Below, one piece after another: positions 26,424-34,741 of a DNA stretch of 64,000 nt. Numbering within the stretch: position 1 is the stretch's first letter; every line of letters starts with the position of its first letter. The position numbers and the translations under genes are program-made. The notes under the pieces were generated by a model, which did no database searches, was not told the DNA's origin, and worked only from the letters and a program-made list of their open reading frames with translations. The stretch spans positions 868,001 through 932,000 of the forward strand of contig NZ_JAFFJU010000002.1 in NCBI RefSeq assembly GCF_016924655.1, given 5' to 3'. This DNA comes from Sphingomonas arenae. Its GTDB lineage: Bacteria; Pseudomonadota; Alphaproteobacteria; Sphingomonadales; Sphingomonadaceae.

Positions 26424-27803
26424 ATGACTCACAGCTTCGACCCCACCATCCTCCGCGAATATGACATTCGCGGAATCGTCGGCTCCACGCTCCACGAAGC
26501 CGACGCCTACGCCCTCGGCCGCACCTTCGGCTCGCTTGCCCGCGACGAGAACGTCACCCGGCTCGCGGTCGGGCGGGACGGGCGGACGCACTCGCAGCTC
26601 CTGCAGGACGCCCTCATCCGCGGCCTTACCGAAAGCGGCATAGACGCTGTCCGCATAGGCATGGGCCCGTCTCCCATGCTCTATTTCTCGACCTACGAGC
26701 TCGACGTCGGCGGCGGAATCCAGATCACCGGCAGCCACAATCCGGCCGACTATAACGGCTTCAAGATGCTGCTGAACGGCCGCTCCGTGTTCGGGGCGGA
26801 GATCAAGGAACTCGGCCGCCGGGCCGCCGCGGGCGAGTGGCACTCGGGCGAAGGCCAGGTCAGCGACGAAGACGTCATGGACCGCTACGTCGACCGGCTC
26901 GTTTCCGACTTCTCCGGCAACGGCTTCCGCATCGGATGGGACGCGGGCAACGGAGCCGCCGGCCCGGCTCTGGAGAAGCTGATCCAGCGCCTGCCGGGCG
27001 AGCACCACACGCTCTACACGAACGTCGACGGCGCGTTCCCGAACCACCACCCGGATCCCACGGTCGAGAAGAACCTGGAAGACCTCAAGCGCCTGGTGGC
27101 CGAGAAGAACCTCGATTTAGGCATCGCCTTCGACGGCGACGGCGACCGCATCGGCGCGGTGGACGGCCGCGGCCGCGTGATCTGGGGCGACCAGCTGGTC
27201 TCCATCCTTGCCGTGCCCGTGCTCAAGGACAATCCCGGCGCGCCGATCATTGCCGACGTCAAGGCCAGCCAGATGCTGTTCGACCGCATCGCCGAACTCG
27301 GCGGCCAGCCAATCATGTGGAAGACCGGTCACAGCCTCATCAAGTCCAAGATGAAGGAGACCGGAGCCCCGCTCGCCGGCGAAATGAGCGGCCACATCTT
27401 CTTCAAGCACCGCTGGTATGGCTTCGACGACGCCCTCTACGCCGCCGTGCGACTGATCGAGGCGGTAAGCCAGTCCGGTCGCAGCCTGACCGAGCTCAAG
27501 GACGCCATGCCCGAGACGTTGGTCACGCCGGAGCTGCGCTTCCCCGTCGACGAAAGCCGCAAGTTCGCGGTGATCGACGAAGTGCTTGAGCGCCTCTCCA
27601 GCAACGGCGCCCGCGTGGACCGCACCGATGGCGCCCGCGTCATGAATCAGCACGGCTGGTGGCTGCTTCGCGCATCCAACACCCAGGACGTCCTCGTCGC
27701 CCGCGCCGAAGCCCAGGACGGCGCCGGTCTCGAAGCCCTCATGGCCGAGATCGACGACCAACTCGCCGCATCCGGCATCGAGCGCGTCGAGGCGGACCAC
27801 TAA
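26424..27803 (+). CDS. Phosphomannomutase/phosphoglucomutase
   Basis: A 459-residue alpha-D-phosphohexomutase of the AlgC/ManB type, which interconverts hexose 1- and 6-phosphates for nucleotide-sugar synthesis. Seen are REYDIRGIVG at the start, the phosphoserine loop ITGSHNPADYNGFK, the metal loop FDGDGDRIGA, the sugar-specificity loop GEMSGHIFF, and the C-terminal phosphate-binding domain. ATG 26424 gives the family's usual N-terminus; an ATG 12 codons upstream at 26388 is possible. It may supply precursors for the fusion enzymes at 6170-10722, which is inference. Confidence 0.93.
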   Translation: MTHSFDPTILREYDIRGIVGSTLHEADAYALGRTFGSLARDENVTRLAVGRDGRTHSQLLQDALIRGLTESGIDAVRIGMGPSPMLYFSTYELDVGGGIQITGSHNPADYNGFKMLLNGRSVFGAEIKELGRRAAAGEWHSGEGQVSDEDVMDRYVDRLVSDFSGNGFRIGWDAGNGAAGPALEKLIQRLPGEHHTLYTNVDGAFPNHHPDPTVEKNLEDLKRLVAEKNLDLGIAFDGDGDRIGAVDGRGRVIWGDQLVSILAVPVLKDNPGAPIIADVKASQMLFDRIAELGGQPIMWKTGHSLIKSKMKETGAPLAGEMSGHIFFKHRWYGFDDALYAAVRLIEAVSQSGRSLTELKDAMPETLVTPELRFPVDESRKFAVIDEVLERLSSNGARVDRTDGARVMNQHGWWLLRASNTQDVLVARAEAQDGAGLEALMAEIDDQLAASGIERVEADH

Positions 27804-27898
27804 GGTCGTCACCCCAGACCTGATCCAGGGCTTGCCTTCCTTTAACCTCCCGGTCAGCGCAGCTGATGGGGAGGGGCGACGCCGCCACCGACGGTGGT

Positions 27899-27925
27899 GG
27901 TGGAGGGGCCAACCGCCCTCTCCAC
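27899..27925. terminator. Hairpin between convergent genes, candidate two-way terminator
   Basis: GGTGGAGGGGCC and GCCCTCTCCACC pair around a short AACC loop, between the phosphohexomutase (plus) and the CsbD-like gene (minus). The 134-base gap also holds CCTCCC...GGGGAGG and GCCACC...GGTGGT. No U-tract is seen on either side. Confidence 0.4.
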
Positions 27926-27937
27926 CATGCCGCTAGG

Positions 27938-28189
27938 CTAAATCCGCGCGCCGCGACCTCGCAGCGTCTTCAGCAGCCCGAACCCGAACAACGCCGCCGC
28001 CGCGGCCGTTGCCACCGGCTGCCGCTTGGCAAAGTCGCGCACCGCGCCGACGCCCTTGCGCACGCCGCCCGACAGTTGGTCGGCCGCGCCGTCCTGCCGA
28101 AGCTTCGGGTCACCCGTCGCATCACCCAGGGCCGACTTGAAGTTGCCCTTCATCTGCGTGCCTTCACCCGCAAGCGTATCGATGTTCAT
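27938..28189 (-). CDS. CsbD-like stress protein with C-terminal membrane segment
   Basis: The 83-residue protein begins with a CsbD-type segment (GTQMKGNFKSALGDATGDPKLRQDG) and ends with an Ala/Gly-rich hydrophobic helix (ATAAAAALFGFGLLKTL) after DFAKRQPV, the arrangement seen in many alphaproteobacterial CsbD/DUF883-like proteins. CsbD is a sigma-B stress protein in Bacillus with unknown action. GGAACGGAG precedes the ATG. Confidence 0.83.
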   Translation of the reverse strand: MNIDTLAGEGTQMKGNFKSALGDATGDPKLRQDGAADQLSGGVRKGVGAVRDFAKRQPVATAAAAALFGFGLLKTLRGRGARI

Positions 28190-28322
28190 GTGTCACTCCG
28201 TTCCTTGATGGTCGGCGTCCAAACGCGCGGGGGCGCAACGAAGTGCCACGCTGCCAGGCAATGAGCGGAGTGTCTGCTTTCGACGGATTGCAGACTTTTG
28301 TGCTCCCACTAGAATTTCACAT

Positions 28323-28694
28323 ATGCGCAGACCGCTAATCGCTTCCGACGGCAATTTGTGGCGGAATGCTTTCGGCATAGTCGCGACGGCCATCATCGTC
28401 CCAGTGGCCTTCGTCGTGAAGATTGTGACCATGCCTTTTGAGCGCCCGGTGCAGAGGACGGCGAGTGAAGTTGCGCGCTACATTCGAGAGTTCATTGAGG
28501 GCACTGGCGGCGACTGGGACTGGGACGATTTTCAGAGCATCCCCATTGCCAATGCCGCACTCAATTCTATCCGCGAAAGGGCTTCCCGTGTCATGGAGCC
28601 GGTGGACGAGGAAGGAATGACGACCCTGCGCCGCCTACTTGCTGAAGCCGAGGCGTTGGCCGAAAATGAGCCACATACCGGAGTTGGTGGTTAG
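28323..28694 (+). CDS. Unknown protein with one membrane helix, lower-GC gene
   Basis: I do not recognise this 123-residue protein. It has one hydrophobic segment at about residues 15-37 (FGIVATAIIVPVAFVVKIV), an acidic aromatic patch TGGDWDWDDFQSIPI, and a helical, acidic C-terminus. Base use is visibly richer in A and T (many att, ttt, aat codons) than flanking genes, suggesting recent acquisition. No good ribosome site is visible before the ATG. It occupies the place downstream of the repair exonuclease where a DNA ligase would often lie. Confidence 0.6.
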   Translation: MRRPLIASDGNLWRNAFGIVATAIIVPVAFVVKIVTMPFERPVQRTASEVARYIREFIEGTGGDWDWDDFQSIPIANAALNSIRERASRVMEPVDEEGMTTLRRLLAEAEALAENEPHTGVGG

Positions 28695-28718
28695 GTCCGC
28701 TTTCCGCCCATAGCGGAC
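28695..28718. terminator. Perfect-arm hairpin right after the unknown gene
   Basis: GTCCGCT (28695-28701) and AGCGGAC (28712-28718) pair with a ten-base loop, starting at the base after the stop codon. It may end transcription of the gene at 28323. The rest of the gap to 28905 holds only a short tandem GAACATTGG pair near 28831 and no gene that I can see. Confidence 0.45.
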
Positions 28719-28905
28719 ATTCACACCATCCTTGAACAGTAGGATCGCGCCTGCTCCAAGCCGGGGCGCGGCTCCCCGCAGGCTCCTTCTCAACTCAGCA
28801 GCACAGTTTGGTCGAACTCCGCACGACCGTGAACATTGGGAACATTGGGGAGCCAGGAGGCAGGGGCGAGGTCCCCATCAGGCAAATTTTGATATCCCGT
28901 CCTCC

Positions 28906-29910
28906 TCACCCATCCTCCTCGTCATCTTCGTACCCCACAAGGTTCAGCTCCCGCGCCTTGATCTGGTGGAGCATGCACCAGTGCATCAGCGCATCCTCGC
29001 GGCCGTGGGTGATCCAGACTTCCTTCGGCGCGACCTCGCGAATGGTGGCGATCAGCTCGTCCCAGTCGGCGTGGTCGGAAACGATCAGCGGCAGCTCGAC
29101 ATTCTTCTGCCGCGCGCGCTGGCGGATACGCATCCAGCCGCTGGCCATGGCCGTGATCGGATCGGGCAGCCGCCGCGACCAGCGGTCGTTGAGCGCGCCA
29201 GGCGGACACAGGATCAGCTTGCCCTGAAGCTCCGCCTTCGGAACGCCCGTCGCCGGCCGCAGCTCGCCGAGATCGATCCCGAGGTCCTGGTACAACCGGC
29301 ACAGCCGCTCGAGCGCACCATGGTAGTAGATCGGCTCCTCATGTCCGCGCCGCCGCGCCTCAGCGATCACCCGCTGCGCCTTGCCGAGCGCATAGGCGCC
29401 GACCAGCACGCACCGGTCCGGATTGTCGTGCAGCCGTGCTAGCAGCCGGTCGACTTCGGCACCAGTATCGGGGTGACGGAACACGGGCAGGCCGAACGTC
29501 GCCTCCGTGATGAAGATGTCGCACGGCACCGGCACGAACGGCTCGCATGTCGGGTCCTCGCGGCGCTTGTAGTCGCCTGACACCACCACCCGCTCGCCCC
29601 CGTAGTCGAGCACGATCTGCGCCGAGCCGAGCACATGGCCGGCAGGCACGAAGCTCACCTCCACCTCGCCGACCTGGACGCTTTTGCCATACGCCACCGG
29701 GCACTCGGTCTGCGGGCCATAGCGAACGCCCATGATCGCCAGTGTTTCGGGCGTCGCCCACACCCGCCCGTGCCCGCCGCGCGCGTGGTCGGCGTGGCCG
29801 TGGGTGACCAGCGCCCGCTCCTTCGGCTGCGACGGATCGACCCACGCATCGGCGGGCCGCACGTAGATGCCTTCGGGAAAAGGCTCGATCCAGGAACCCA
29901 AGCGGGGCAT
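28906..29910 (-). CDS. Ligase-associated DNA exonuclease (metallo-beta-lactamase/beta-CASP fold)
   Basis: The 334-residue protein has the metal motif VTHGHADHARGG near residue 36, PAGHVLGSAQ, VSGDYKR and the C-terminal IVSDHADWDEL, as in the SNM1/YSH1-like exonucleases that accompany bacterial ATP-dependent DNA ligases. The start at 29910 (MPRLGSWIEPFPEG) matches homologues as I know them; an ATG ten codons upstream at 29940 is possible. The usual neighbouring ligase gene is absent; helicase and PdeM partners lie on the other strand nearby. Confidence 0.9.
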   Translation of the reverse strand: MPRLGSWIEPFPEGIYVRPADAWVDPSQPKERALVTHGHADHARGGHGRVWATPETLAIMGVRYGPQTECPVAYGKSVQVGEVEVSFVPAGHVLGSAQIVLDYGGERVVVSGDYKRREDPTCEPFVPVPCDIFITEATFGLPVFRHPDTGAEVDRLLARLHDNPDRCVLVGAYALGKAQRVIAEARRRGHEEPIYYHGALERLCRLYQDLGIDLGELRPATGVPKAELQGKLILCPPGALNDRWSRRLPDPITAMASGWMRIRQRARQKNVELPLIVSDHADWDELIATIREVAPKEVWITHGREDALMHWCMLHQIKARELNLVGYEDDEEDG

Positions 29911-29968
29911 CGCGTTGTTATACCCGAAACGAAGCGGCATGGTTCCGCTTGGCTAAGGAGTGCTTCAG

Positions 29969-30169
29969 ATGGCCGACGGCAACGACGTCAACTATTGGAA
30001 CCTGATCTTCATCGGCGCCATGCTGCTGCTGGCGGTGATCGTCGTCCTGATGCTCCGGTCCAAGCCGCGTTCGCAGGAAATGCACGACCCGACCACCGAC
30101 GAAGGCACGCGCCGGGTCTATGAAGAGGAGCAGCGGATCCACAAGCGGGATCCCGGCAGCGGCCTCTGA
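29969..30169 (+). CDS. Small single-helix membrane protein
   Basis: A 66-residue protein with one hydrophobic helix (LIFIGAMLLLAVIVVLML, about residues 10-29) and a charged cytoplasmic tail. ATG 29969 has AAGGAG at 29955-29960. It has no recognised family. Its stop TGA overlaps a CTG proposed as the start of the repair helicase, so the two are probably co-translated. Confidence 0.7.
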   Translation: MADGNDVNYWNLIFIGAMLLLAVIVVLMLRSKPRSQEMHDPTTDEGTRRVYEEEQRIHKRDPGSGL

Positions 30170-32580
30170 CGGAAGGGGCACTGCCGGCGCCCGTCGCGCG
30201 CTGGTTCGAGACACGCGGGTGGCAGCCTCGCCGGCACCAGATGGAAATGCTGGAGCGCGCCCACGCGGGCCGTAGCGCGCTGCTGGTCGCCGCCACCGGC
30301 GCGGGCAAGACGCTCGCGGGTTTCCTCCCCACCATCTGCGACCTGGCTGAGCAGCCCGCGGAAGGGTTGCACACCCTCTACGTCTCGCCGCTGAAGGCGC
30401 TCGCGGTCGACGTTCAGCGCAATCTCCTCACTCCCATTGAGGAGATGGGCCTGCCGATCCGGGTCGAGACCCGCACCGGCGACACGCCGTCCGACCGCAA
30501 GGCCCGCCAGCGCGTCCGCCCGCCACAGGTGCTGCTGACCACACCCGAATCACTAAGCCTGCTGCTGAGCTATCCGGACAGCTTCACCCTGTTCGAGAAC
30601 CTGCGCACCATCGTGATTGACGAGATCCACGCTTTCGCCCGGGAAAAGCGCGGCGATTTGCTGAGCCTCTCGCTCTCCCGTCTGCAGGCGATCGTTCCCG
30701 ACCTCCGCCGCGTCGGCCTCAGCGCCACGGTCGCGGACCCGGACGCCTACCGCCAGTGGCTAGCACCCGACGCCGACGAGGAGCTGGTGGACCTGGTCAT
30801 CGGCGATCCCGGCGCGGAGCCGCACCTCGACATCCTCATCCCCGAAGGCCGCGTTCCTTGGTCCGGTCACTCCGGCCGCTACGCTGCACGCCAAGTGATG
30901 GATCTGATACAGCGACACAAAACGACTTTGGTCTTCTGCAACACCCGGGGCCTGGCCGAGCTCATCTTCCAAGACCTCTGGCGGGTGAACGACAATGCCC
31001 TTCCAATCGGCGTTCACCATGGCAGCCTCGCGCTGGAGGCCCGCCGCAAGGTCGAGGCTGCCATGGCCGACGGCCGGCTCCGAGCCCTGGTCTGCACATC
31101 GTCACTCGATCTCGGCATCGACTGGGGCGATGTGGAGCTGGTCATCCAGATGGGCGCGCCCAAGGGCAGCTCGCGCCTGCTTCAGCGCATCGGCCGAGCC
31201 AACCACCGGCTCGACGAGCCGAGCGAGGGCACGATCGTGCCCGGCAACCGCTTCGAATATCTCGAGGCCCGGGCTGCCCTCGATGCGGTGGACGCACGGG
31301 AGATGGACCCGGAGGTCTTCCGCCCCGGCACGCTCGACACGCTCGCCCAGCACATCCTCGCCTGCGCTTGCGCCGCCCCGTTTGAGCAAGCTGCGCTGCT
31401 GCGCGAAATTCGCTCAGCCGCACCCTACGCCGGACTTACGGACGAGGTGTTCGACCGCGTCCTCCAGTATATCGCCACCGGCGGCTATGCCCTGCGCGCC
31501 TACGACAAGTTCCGCCGCCTGGTGGAAGATTCGCCGGGCCACTGGCGCATCACCAAGCCCGCGGTCGCTCTCCAGCACCGTCTGAATGCGGGCATCATCG
31601 TCGACAATCCCATGCTCGACGTCCGCTTCAAGAATGGTCGCATGCTCGGGCGCGTCGAGGAGGGGTTCGCGTCGACCCTGACCGTCGGCGACCACATCTT
31701 CTTCGCCGGCCTCAGCCTCGAGGTCCTCTCGTTCAAGGACAGCGACATCCTGGTCCGCGCCTCGGCCAAGGAAGCGCGGCTGGTCACTTACGGGGGCCAG
31801 CGGATGAGCATGACGACCCATCTCGCCGACCGCGTCCGGGCGTTCCTCGCCTCGCCGCAAGAATGGCACCGCTTTCCCGACGATGTCCGGGAGTGGCTGG
31901 AAGTCCAGCAGCGCCGCTCCCGTCTGCCGCAGCCCGACGAGCTGCTGGTCGAGACCTTCCCGCACGAGAAGCGCCATTACATGGTGATGTACAGCTTCGA
32001 GGGCTGGAACGCGCACCAGTCGCTCGGAATGCTGATCACCAAGCGGATGGAGAAGGCCGGCCTGAAGCCTCTCGGCTTCGTCGCCAACGACTATGCCATC
32101 GCCGTCTATGGCCTGGAGCCGATCGACGATCCTGCGCCCCTGCTCTCCGCCGATATCCTCGAGGGCGAATTCGTCGAATGGGTGGAGCAGTCCATGCTGC
32201 TGAAGCGCGCCTTCCGCGAGGTCGCGGTCATCGGCGGCCTCGTGGAACGCCAGCACCCGGGCAAGCGCAAGACCGGCAAGCAGGTCAGCTTTTCCACCGA
32301 CCTCATCTACGACGTGCTTCGCAAGTACGAACCCGAGCACCTGCTGATGAAGGCCGCGTGGGAGGATGCCCGGGCCCGCATGACGGAGTTGGGCCGCCTT
32401 GCCCGATTGGTGGAACGCGCCGCCGACCAGATGGTCCATGTCGCCACCAGCCGCGTCACGCCCATGGCGGTGCCCCTGATGGTGATCATCGGCCGGGAGG
32501 CGCTGCCCAGCGGCACCGCGGACGACCAGTTGCTGATCGAGGCCGAAGCGCTGGCTCAGGAAGCGATGCGACTGGACTGA
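30166..32580 (+). CDS. Ligase-associated DEAD/DEAH-box DNA repair helicase (Lhr-like)
   Basis: The protein of about 804 residues has two RecA-like domains (Walker A AATGAGKTLAG, DEIHAFAREKRGD, GLSATV, and a C-terminal helicase core with CTSSLDLGIDWG and LLQRIGRANHR), then a winged helix and Lhr-type core. The first ATG (30241) would lose the segment ARWFETRGWQPRRHQ, which belongs to the N-terminal nucleotide-recognition region. No ATG, GTG or TTG precedes it in frame; CTG 30166, overlapping the upstream stop as CTGA, is the best start. It belongs to the exonuclease/PdeM repair group. Confidence 0.9.
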   Translation: MTEGALPAPVARWFETRGWQPRRHQMEMLERAHAGRSALLVAATGAGKTLAGFLPTICDLAEQPAEGLHTLYVSPLKALAVDVQRNLLTPIEEMGLPIRVETRTGDTPSDRKARQRVRPPQVLLTTPESLSLLLSYPDSFTLFENLRTIVIDEIHAFAREKRGDLLSLSLSRLQAIVPDLRRVGLSATVADPDAYRQWLAPDADEELVDLVIGDPGAEPHLDILIPEGRVPWSGHSGRYAARQVMDLIQRHKTTLVFCNTRGLAELIFQDLWRVNDNALPIGVHHGSLALEARRKVEAAMADGRLRALVCTSSLDLGIDWGDVELVIQMGAPKGSSRLLQRIGRANHRLDEPSEGTIVPGNRFEYLEARAALDAVDAREMDPEVFRPGTLDTLAQHILACACAAPFEQAALLREIRSAAPYAGLTDEVFDRVLQYIATGGYALRAYDKFRRLVEDSPGHWRITKPAVALQHRLNAGIIVDNPMLDVRFKNGRMLGRVEEGFASTLTVGDHIFFAGLSLEVLSFKDSDILVRASAKEARLVTYGGQRMSMTTHLADRVRAFLASPQEWHRFPDDVREWLEVQQRRSRLPQPDELLVETFPHEKRHYMVMYSFEGWNAHQSLGMLITKRMEKAGLKPLGFVANDYAIAVYGLEPIDDPAPLLSADILEGEFVEWVEQSMLLKRAFREVAVIGGLVERQHPGKRKTGKQVSFSTDLIYDVLRKYEPEHLLMKAAWEDARARMTELGRLARLVERAADQMVHVATSRVTPMAVPLMVIIGREALPSGTADDQLLIEAEALAQEAMRLD

Positions 32581-32589
32581 TCCGGTCTT

Positions 32590-32680
32590 CCCTTCGCTCG
32601 TGCTGAGCGGAAGGCCGCAGGCCTGCAGTCGAAGGGCGCCCTTCGACTTCGCTGCCGCTCCGCTCAGGACGAACGAAGGG
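32590..32680. repeat. Dispersed inverted repeat, GAAGTCGAAGGGC family
   Basis: A perfect 22-bp core (AGTCGAAGGGC then GCCCTTCGACT, 32627-32648) is framed by outer arms CCCTTCGCTCGTGCTGAGCGG (from 32590) and CCGCTCAGGACGAACGAAGGG (to 32680). It sits just after the helicase stop and could end its transcript. Confidence 0.85.
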
Positions 32681-32719
32681 TTCATCCCGCAGCAAGGTCC
32701 GCCCACTCATCACCGCCGG

Positions 32720-33001
32720 ATGCGGTTCCTCCTGCCTGTCCTCCTTGTCCCGGCCCTGTCCGGCTGCGTTGTCGGCACCATCGCCAGCACCGCCGTCGAC
32801 GTTGCCACGCTGCCGGTTAAGGTCGTGTCCGCCGGGGTCGATGCCGCCACCACTAGCCAGTCCGAAGCCGACGAGAAACGCGGTCGAGAGCTGCGCAGGG
32901 AAGAAGAGCGCCGGGGCCGCGAGGCTCGCGAACTTGCTGAGCGCTGTCGCAAGGGCAAGGAACGCTCCACGGACATTTGCCCAGAACCGCAACCGCGCTA
33001 A
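32720..33001 (+). CDS. Small lipoprotein with charged coiled tail
   Basis: The 93-residue product has a lipoprotein signal (LLPVLLVPALSGC, lipidated Cys about residue 15), a Val/Ala-rich middle, and a Lys/Glu/Arg-rich helical C-terminus. The ATG at 32720 was chosen because it begins the signal peptide; upstream in-frame codons come from the dispersed repeat. No function is recognised. The exoribonuclease gene starts nine bases after its stop. Confidence 0.65.
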   Translation: MRFLLPVLLVPALSGCVVGTIASTAVDVATLPVKVVSAGVDAATTSQSEADEKRGRELRREEERRGREARELAERCRKGKERSTDICPEPQPR

Positions 33002-33009
33002 GCGCGGGC

Positions 33010-33465
33010 ATGCGCTATTTCCTCGACTGCGAATACAACGGCTTCGGCGGCGGCCTGATCAGCCTCGCCCTCGTACCGGAAGACGGTGGCGAGGAATTCT
33101 ACGCGGTCGTCACCTGCACCGAGCCGCTGCACGAATGGGTGCAGCGCAACGTCCAGCCCTATCTCGACCACGTTCCGGTCGGGCTGCAGCACCCCGCCCA
33201 GGACCCGCTGGAGGTTGCAGCCCACCTGTCGTCCTGGCTGTCGGGCTTCCCGGATGTGGAGATCGTTGCCGATTGGCCGGAGGACATCGCGCTCTTCTGC
33301 CGCTTGCTGATGACCGGACCCGGGCAGATGGTCGCCGTGCCCGCGCTCACCTTCCGATTGTGGAAGCTGCCAGGTTTCTCGACCGCACGGAACAGCACCG
33401 TGCCGCACAATGCGCTTCACGACGCACGGTCCTTGCGGGACCATCTGCTTGGGCTGGAGCACTGA
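33010..33465 (+). CDS. 3'-5' exoribonuclease of the Rv2179c-like DEDDh family
   Basis: This 151-residue protein begins MRYFLDCEYNG, placing the first Asp and Glu of a DEDD exonuclease; an internal VADWPEDIALF gives the second Asp and HNALHDARSL the C-terminal His/Asp pair. Relatives such as mycobacterial Rv2179c degrade RNA 3' overhangs. ATG 33010 was chosen because the fold starts at once. It lies inside the repair group between helicase and PdeM. Confidence 0.85.
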   Translation: MRYFLDCEYNGFGGGLISLALVPEDGGEEFYAVVTCTEPLHEWVQRNVQPYLDHVPVGLQHPAQDPLEVAAHLSSWLSGFPDVEIVADWPEDIALFCRLLMTGPGQMVAVPALTFRLWKLPGFSTARNSTVPHNALHDARSLRDHLLGLEH

Positions 33466-33467
33466 CT

Positions 33468-33532
33468 GCGCTTCGACAGGCTCAGGGTGAGCGCGAGAGC
33501 AGCCTTGCGCTCACCCTGAGCTTGTCGAAGGG
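33468..33532. repeat. Dispersed inverted repeat, CTTCGACAGGCTC family, reversed arm order
   Basis: Here the arm GCGCTTCGACAGGCTCAGGG (33468-33494) comes first and GCGCTCACCCTGAGCTTGTC (33507-33532) second, opposite to the other copies, in the gap before pdeM. Confidence 0.85.
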
Positions 33533-33557
33533 TGAAGCCGGAAGCTAAAGCGTCATC

Positions 33558-34220
33558 ATGGTTCCCTTTTCGTTCGCTGGCCACGACTTCCTCGCCGACC
33601 CGCAAGGCGCGCTTCACTGGCCGGCCGAGCGGGCGCTGCTGGTGGCCGACCTGCACCTTGAAAAGGCGAGCTGGTTCGCCCGCCTCGGCCAGTTCCTCCC
33701 GCCTTACGACAGCCAGGCGACACTCGCCGCGCTGACGGCCATCGTCGAGCGGGCGGGAGTCGAGCGGCTCTACTGCCTTGGCGACAGCTTCCACGACCGC
33801 TTCGGCTGCGACCGCTTGCCGGAAGAGGCCCGCGCCATGCTGCTGGCGCTGACCGCAAGGCTCGACTGGACCTGGATTCTCGGCAACCACGACCCCGGCT
33901 TCGCCGACCATTGCGGCGGACGGCTGCTGGAGGAAGCGGAGGTTGCGGGTGTGCTGCTGCGTCACGAAGCGGATCCCGCGGACCCCCGGCCGGAGATCAG
34001 CGGCCACTATCACCCCAAGCTGCGGCTGCAGCTCAAGGGTCGGAACGTGTCGCGGCGCTGCTACGTGGGCTCGTCCGCCAAGCTGATCCTGCCGGCATTC
34101 GGTGCGCTCACGGGCGGCCTCGATGCCGGCCACCCGGAGATCCGTCGAAAGGTCGGTCCGGAAGCGGCGGCGTTCGTTCCCGTCGCCGACCGGATGCTGC
34201 GCTTCCCGCTCGCCGCTTAG
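33558..34220 (+). CDS. pdeM: Ligase-associated DNA damage response endonuclease PdeM
   Basis: A 220-residue calcineurin-like metallophosphoesterase with DLHLEKA, LGDSFHDRFG, LGNHDPGF and GHYHPKL, the four metal-binding blocks of the family. PdeM is named from its association with ATP-dependent ligase, exonuclease and helicase genes in a proposed repair module. It overlaps convergently with the next gene: the bases TTAG at 34217-34220 supply both stop codons. Confidence 0.9.
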   Translation: MVPFSFAGHDFLADPQGALHWPAERALLVADLHLEKASWFARLGQFLPPYDSQATLAALTAIVERAGVERLYCLGDSFHDRFGCDRLPEEARAMLLALTARLDWTWILGNHDPGFADHCGGRLLEEAEVAGVLLRHEADPADPRPEISGHYHPKLRLQLKGRNVSRRCYVGSSAKLILPAFGALTGGLDAGHPEIRRKVGPEAAAFVPVADRMLRFPLAA

Positions 34221-34741
34221 GTGGTGGGAGCCTTGCGCGGCACGCCGGCGATCACGCCCCGGCGCAAGGTCACCCTGGCACCGGTGACCCGGTCCGTCAC
34301 CACCGCCTGGATCAGATACGGTCCGGGCTTATCGCTCGCCTCGATCTTCATCGTCAGGGCGCCCGGCGATGCGAGCAGGTTGGTGCCCTTCGCCGGAGGT
34401 CCGCTGTAGGCGGTCCCGGTGGTTCCCTTGCCGTAGGTCTTCTTGTCGGGACCCATGATCGAGAAGGTGACCCCCACATTGCACTTGCCGTTCGAGGCCG
34501 CCCTGCAGCCGGTGAGGATCAGCAGCGCATGAACCGGCTTGAACGGCGTGACGGTGTTGGTCTCCCGGATCTTGGGCGGCGGGGGCCCGCGCCACGTGCG
34601 CCAAAATCCGCCGAGATCGTCGACCAGGATCAGGCGCGCGGCGAGATTGCCGCTCTTGCCCTCGAAGGGCCGGGGCTGAGCCGCCGCGGGGGAGGCGACC
34701 AGCCCCAGCACAAACAGCCAACGCAAGATAAACCCGATCAT
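34217..34741 (-). CDS. Secreted protein of unknown function
   Basis: The 174-residue product starts with a clear signal peptide (FILRWLFVLGLVASPAAAQ, cut about residue 22). The mature part includes a Pro-rich loop (RGPPPPKIRETN), two Cys likely to form a disulfide (TGCRAASNGKCNV), and a beta-rich C-terminus (GPYLIQAVVTDRVTGARVTL) that reads like an immunoglobulin-type domain. No family is recognised. The start overlaps the pabB stop as ATGA, so it is translated with it. Confidence 0.72.
   Translation of the reverse strand: MIGFILRWLFVLGLVASPAAAQPRPFEGKSGNLAARLILVDDLGGFWRTWRGPPPPKIRETNTVTPFKPVHALLILTGCRAASNGKCNVGVTFSIMGPDKKTYGKGTTGTAYSGPPAKGTNLLASPGALTMKIEASDKPGPYLIQAVVTDRVTGARVTLRRGVIAGVPRKAPTT

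Noticed and set aside
28235-28248. Sigma-54-like TGGCAC...TTGC upstream of the CsbD gene (minus strand)
   Set aside because: The spacing between GG and GC is one base too short, and the position relative to the start is not compelling.
28807-28820. T-arm-like TTTGGTCGAACTCC suggesting a tRNA remnant
   Set aside because: No acceptor stem, D-arm or anticodon arm can be formed around it.
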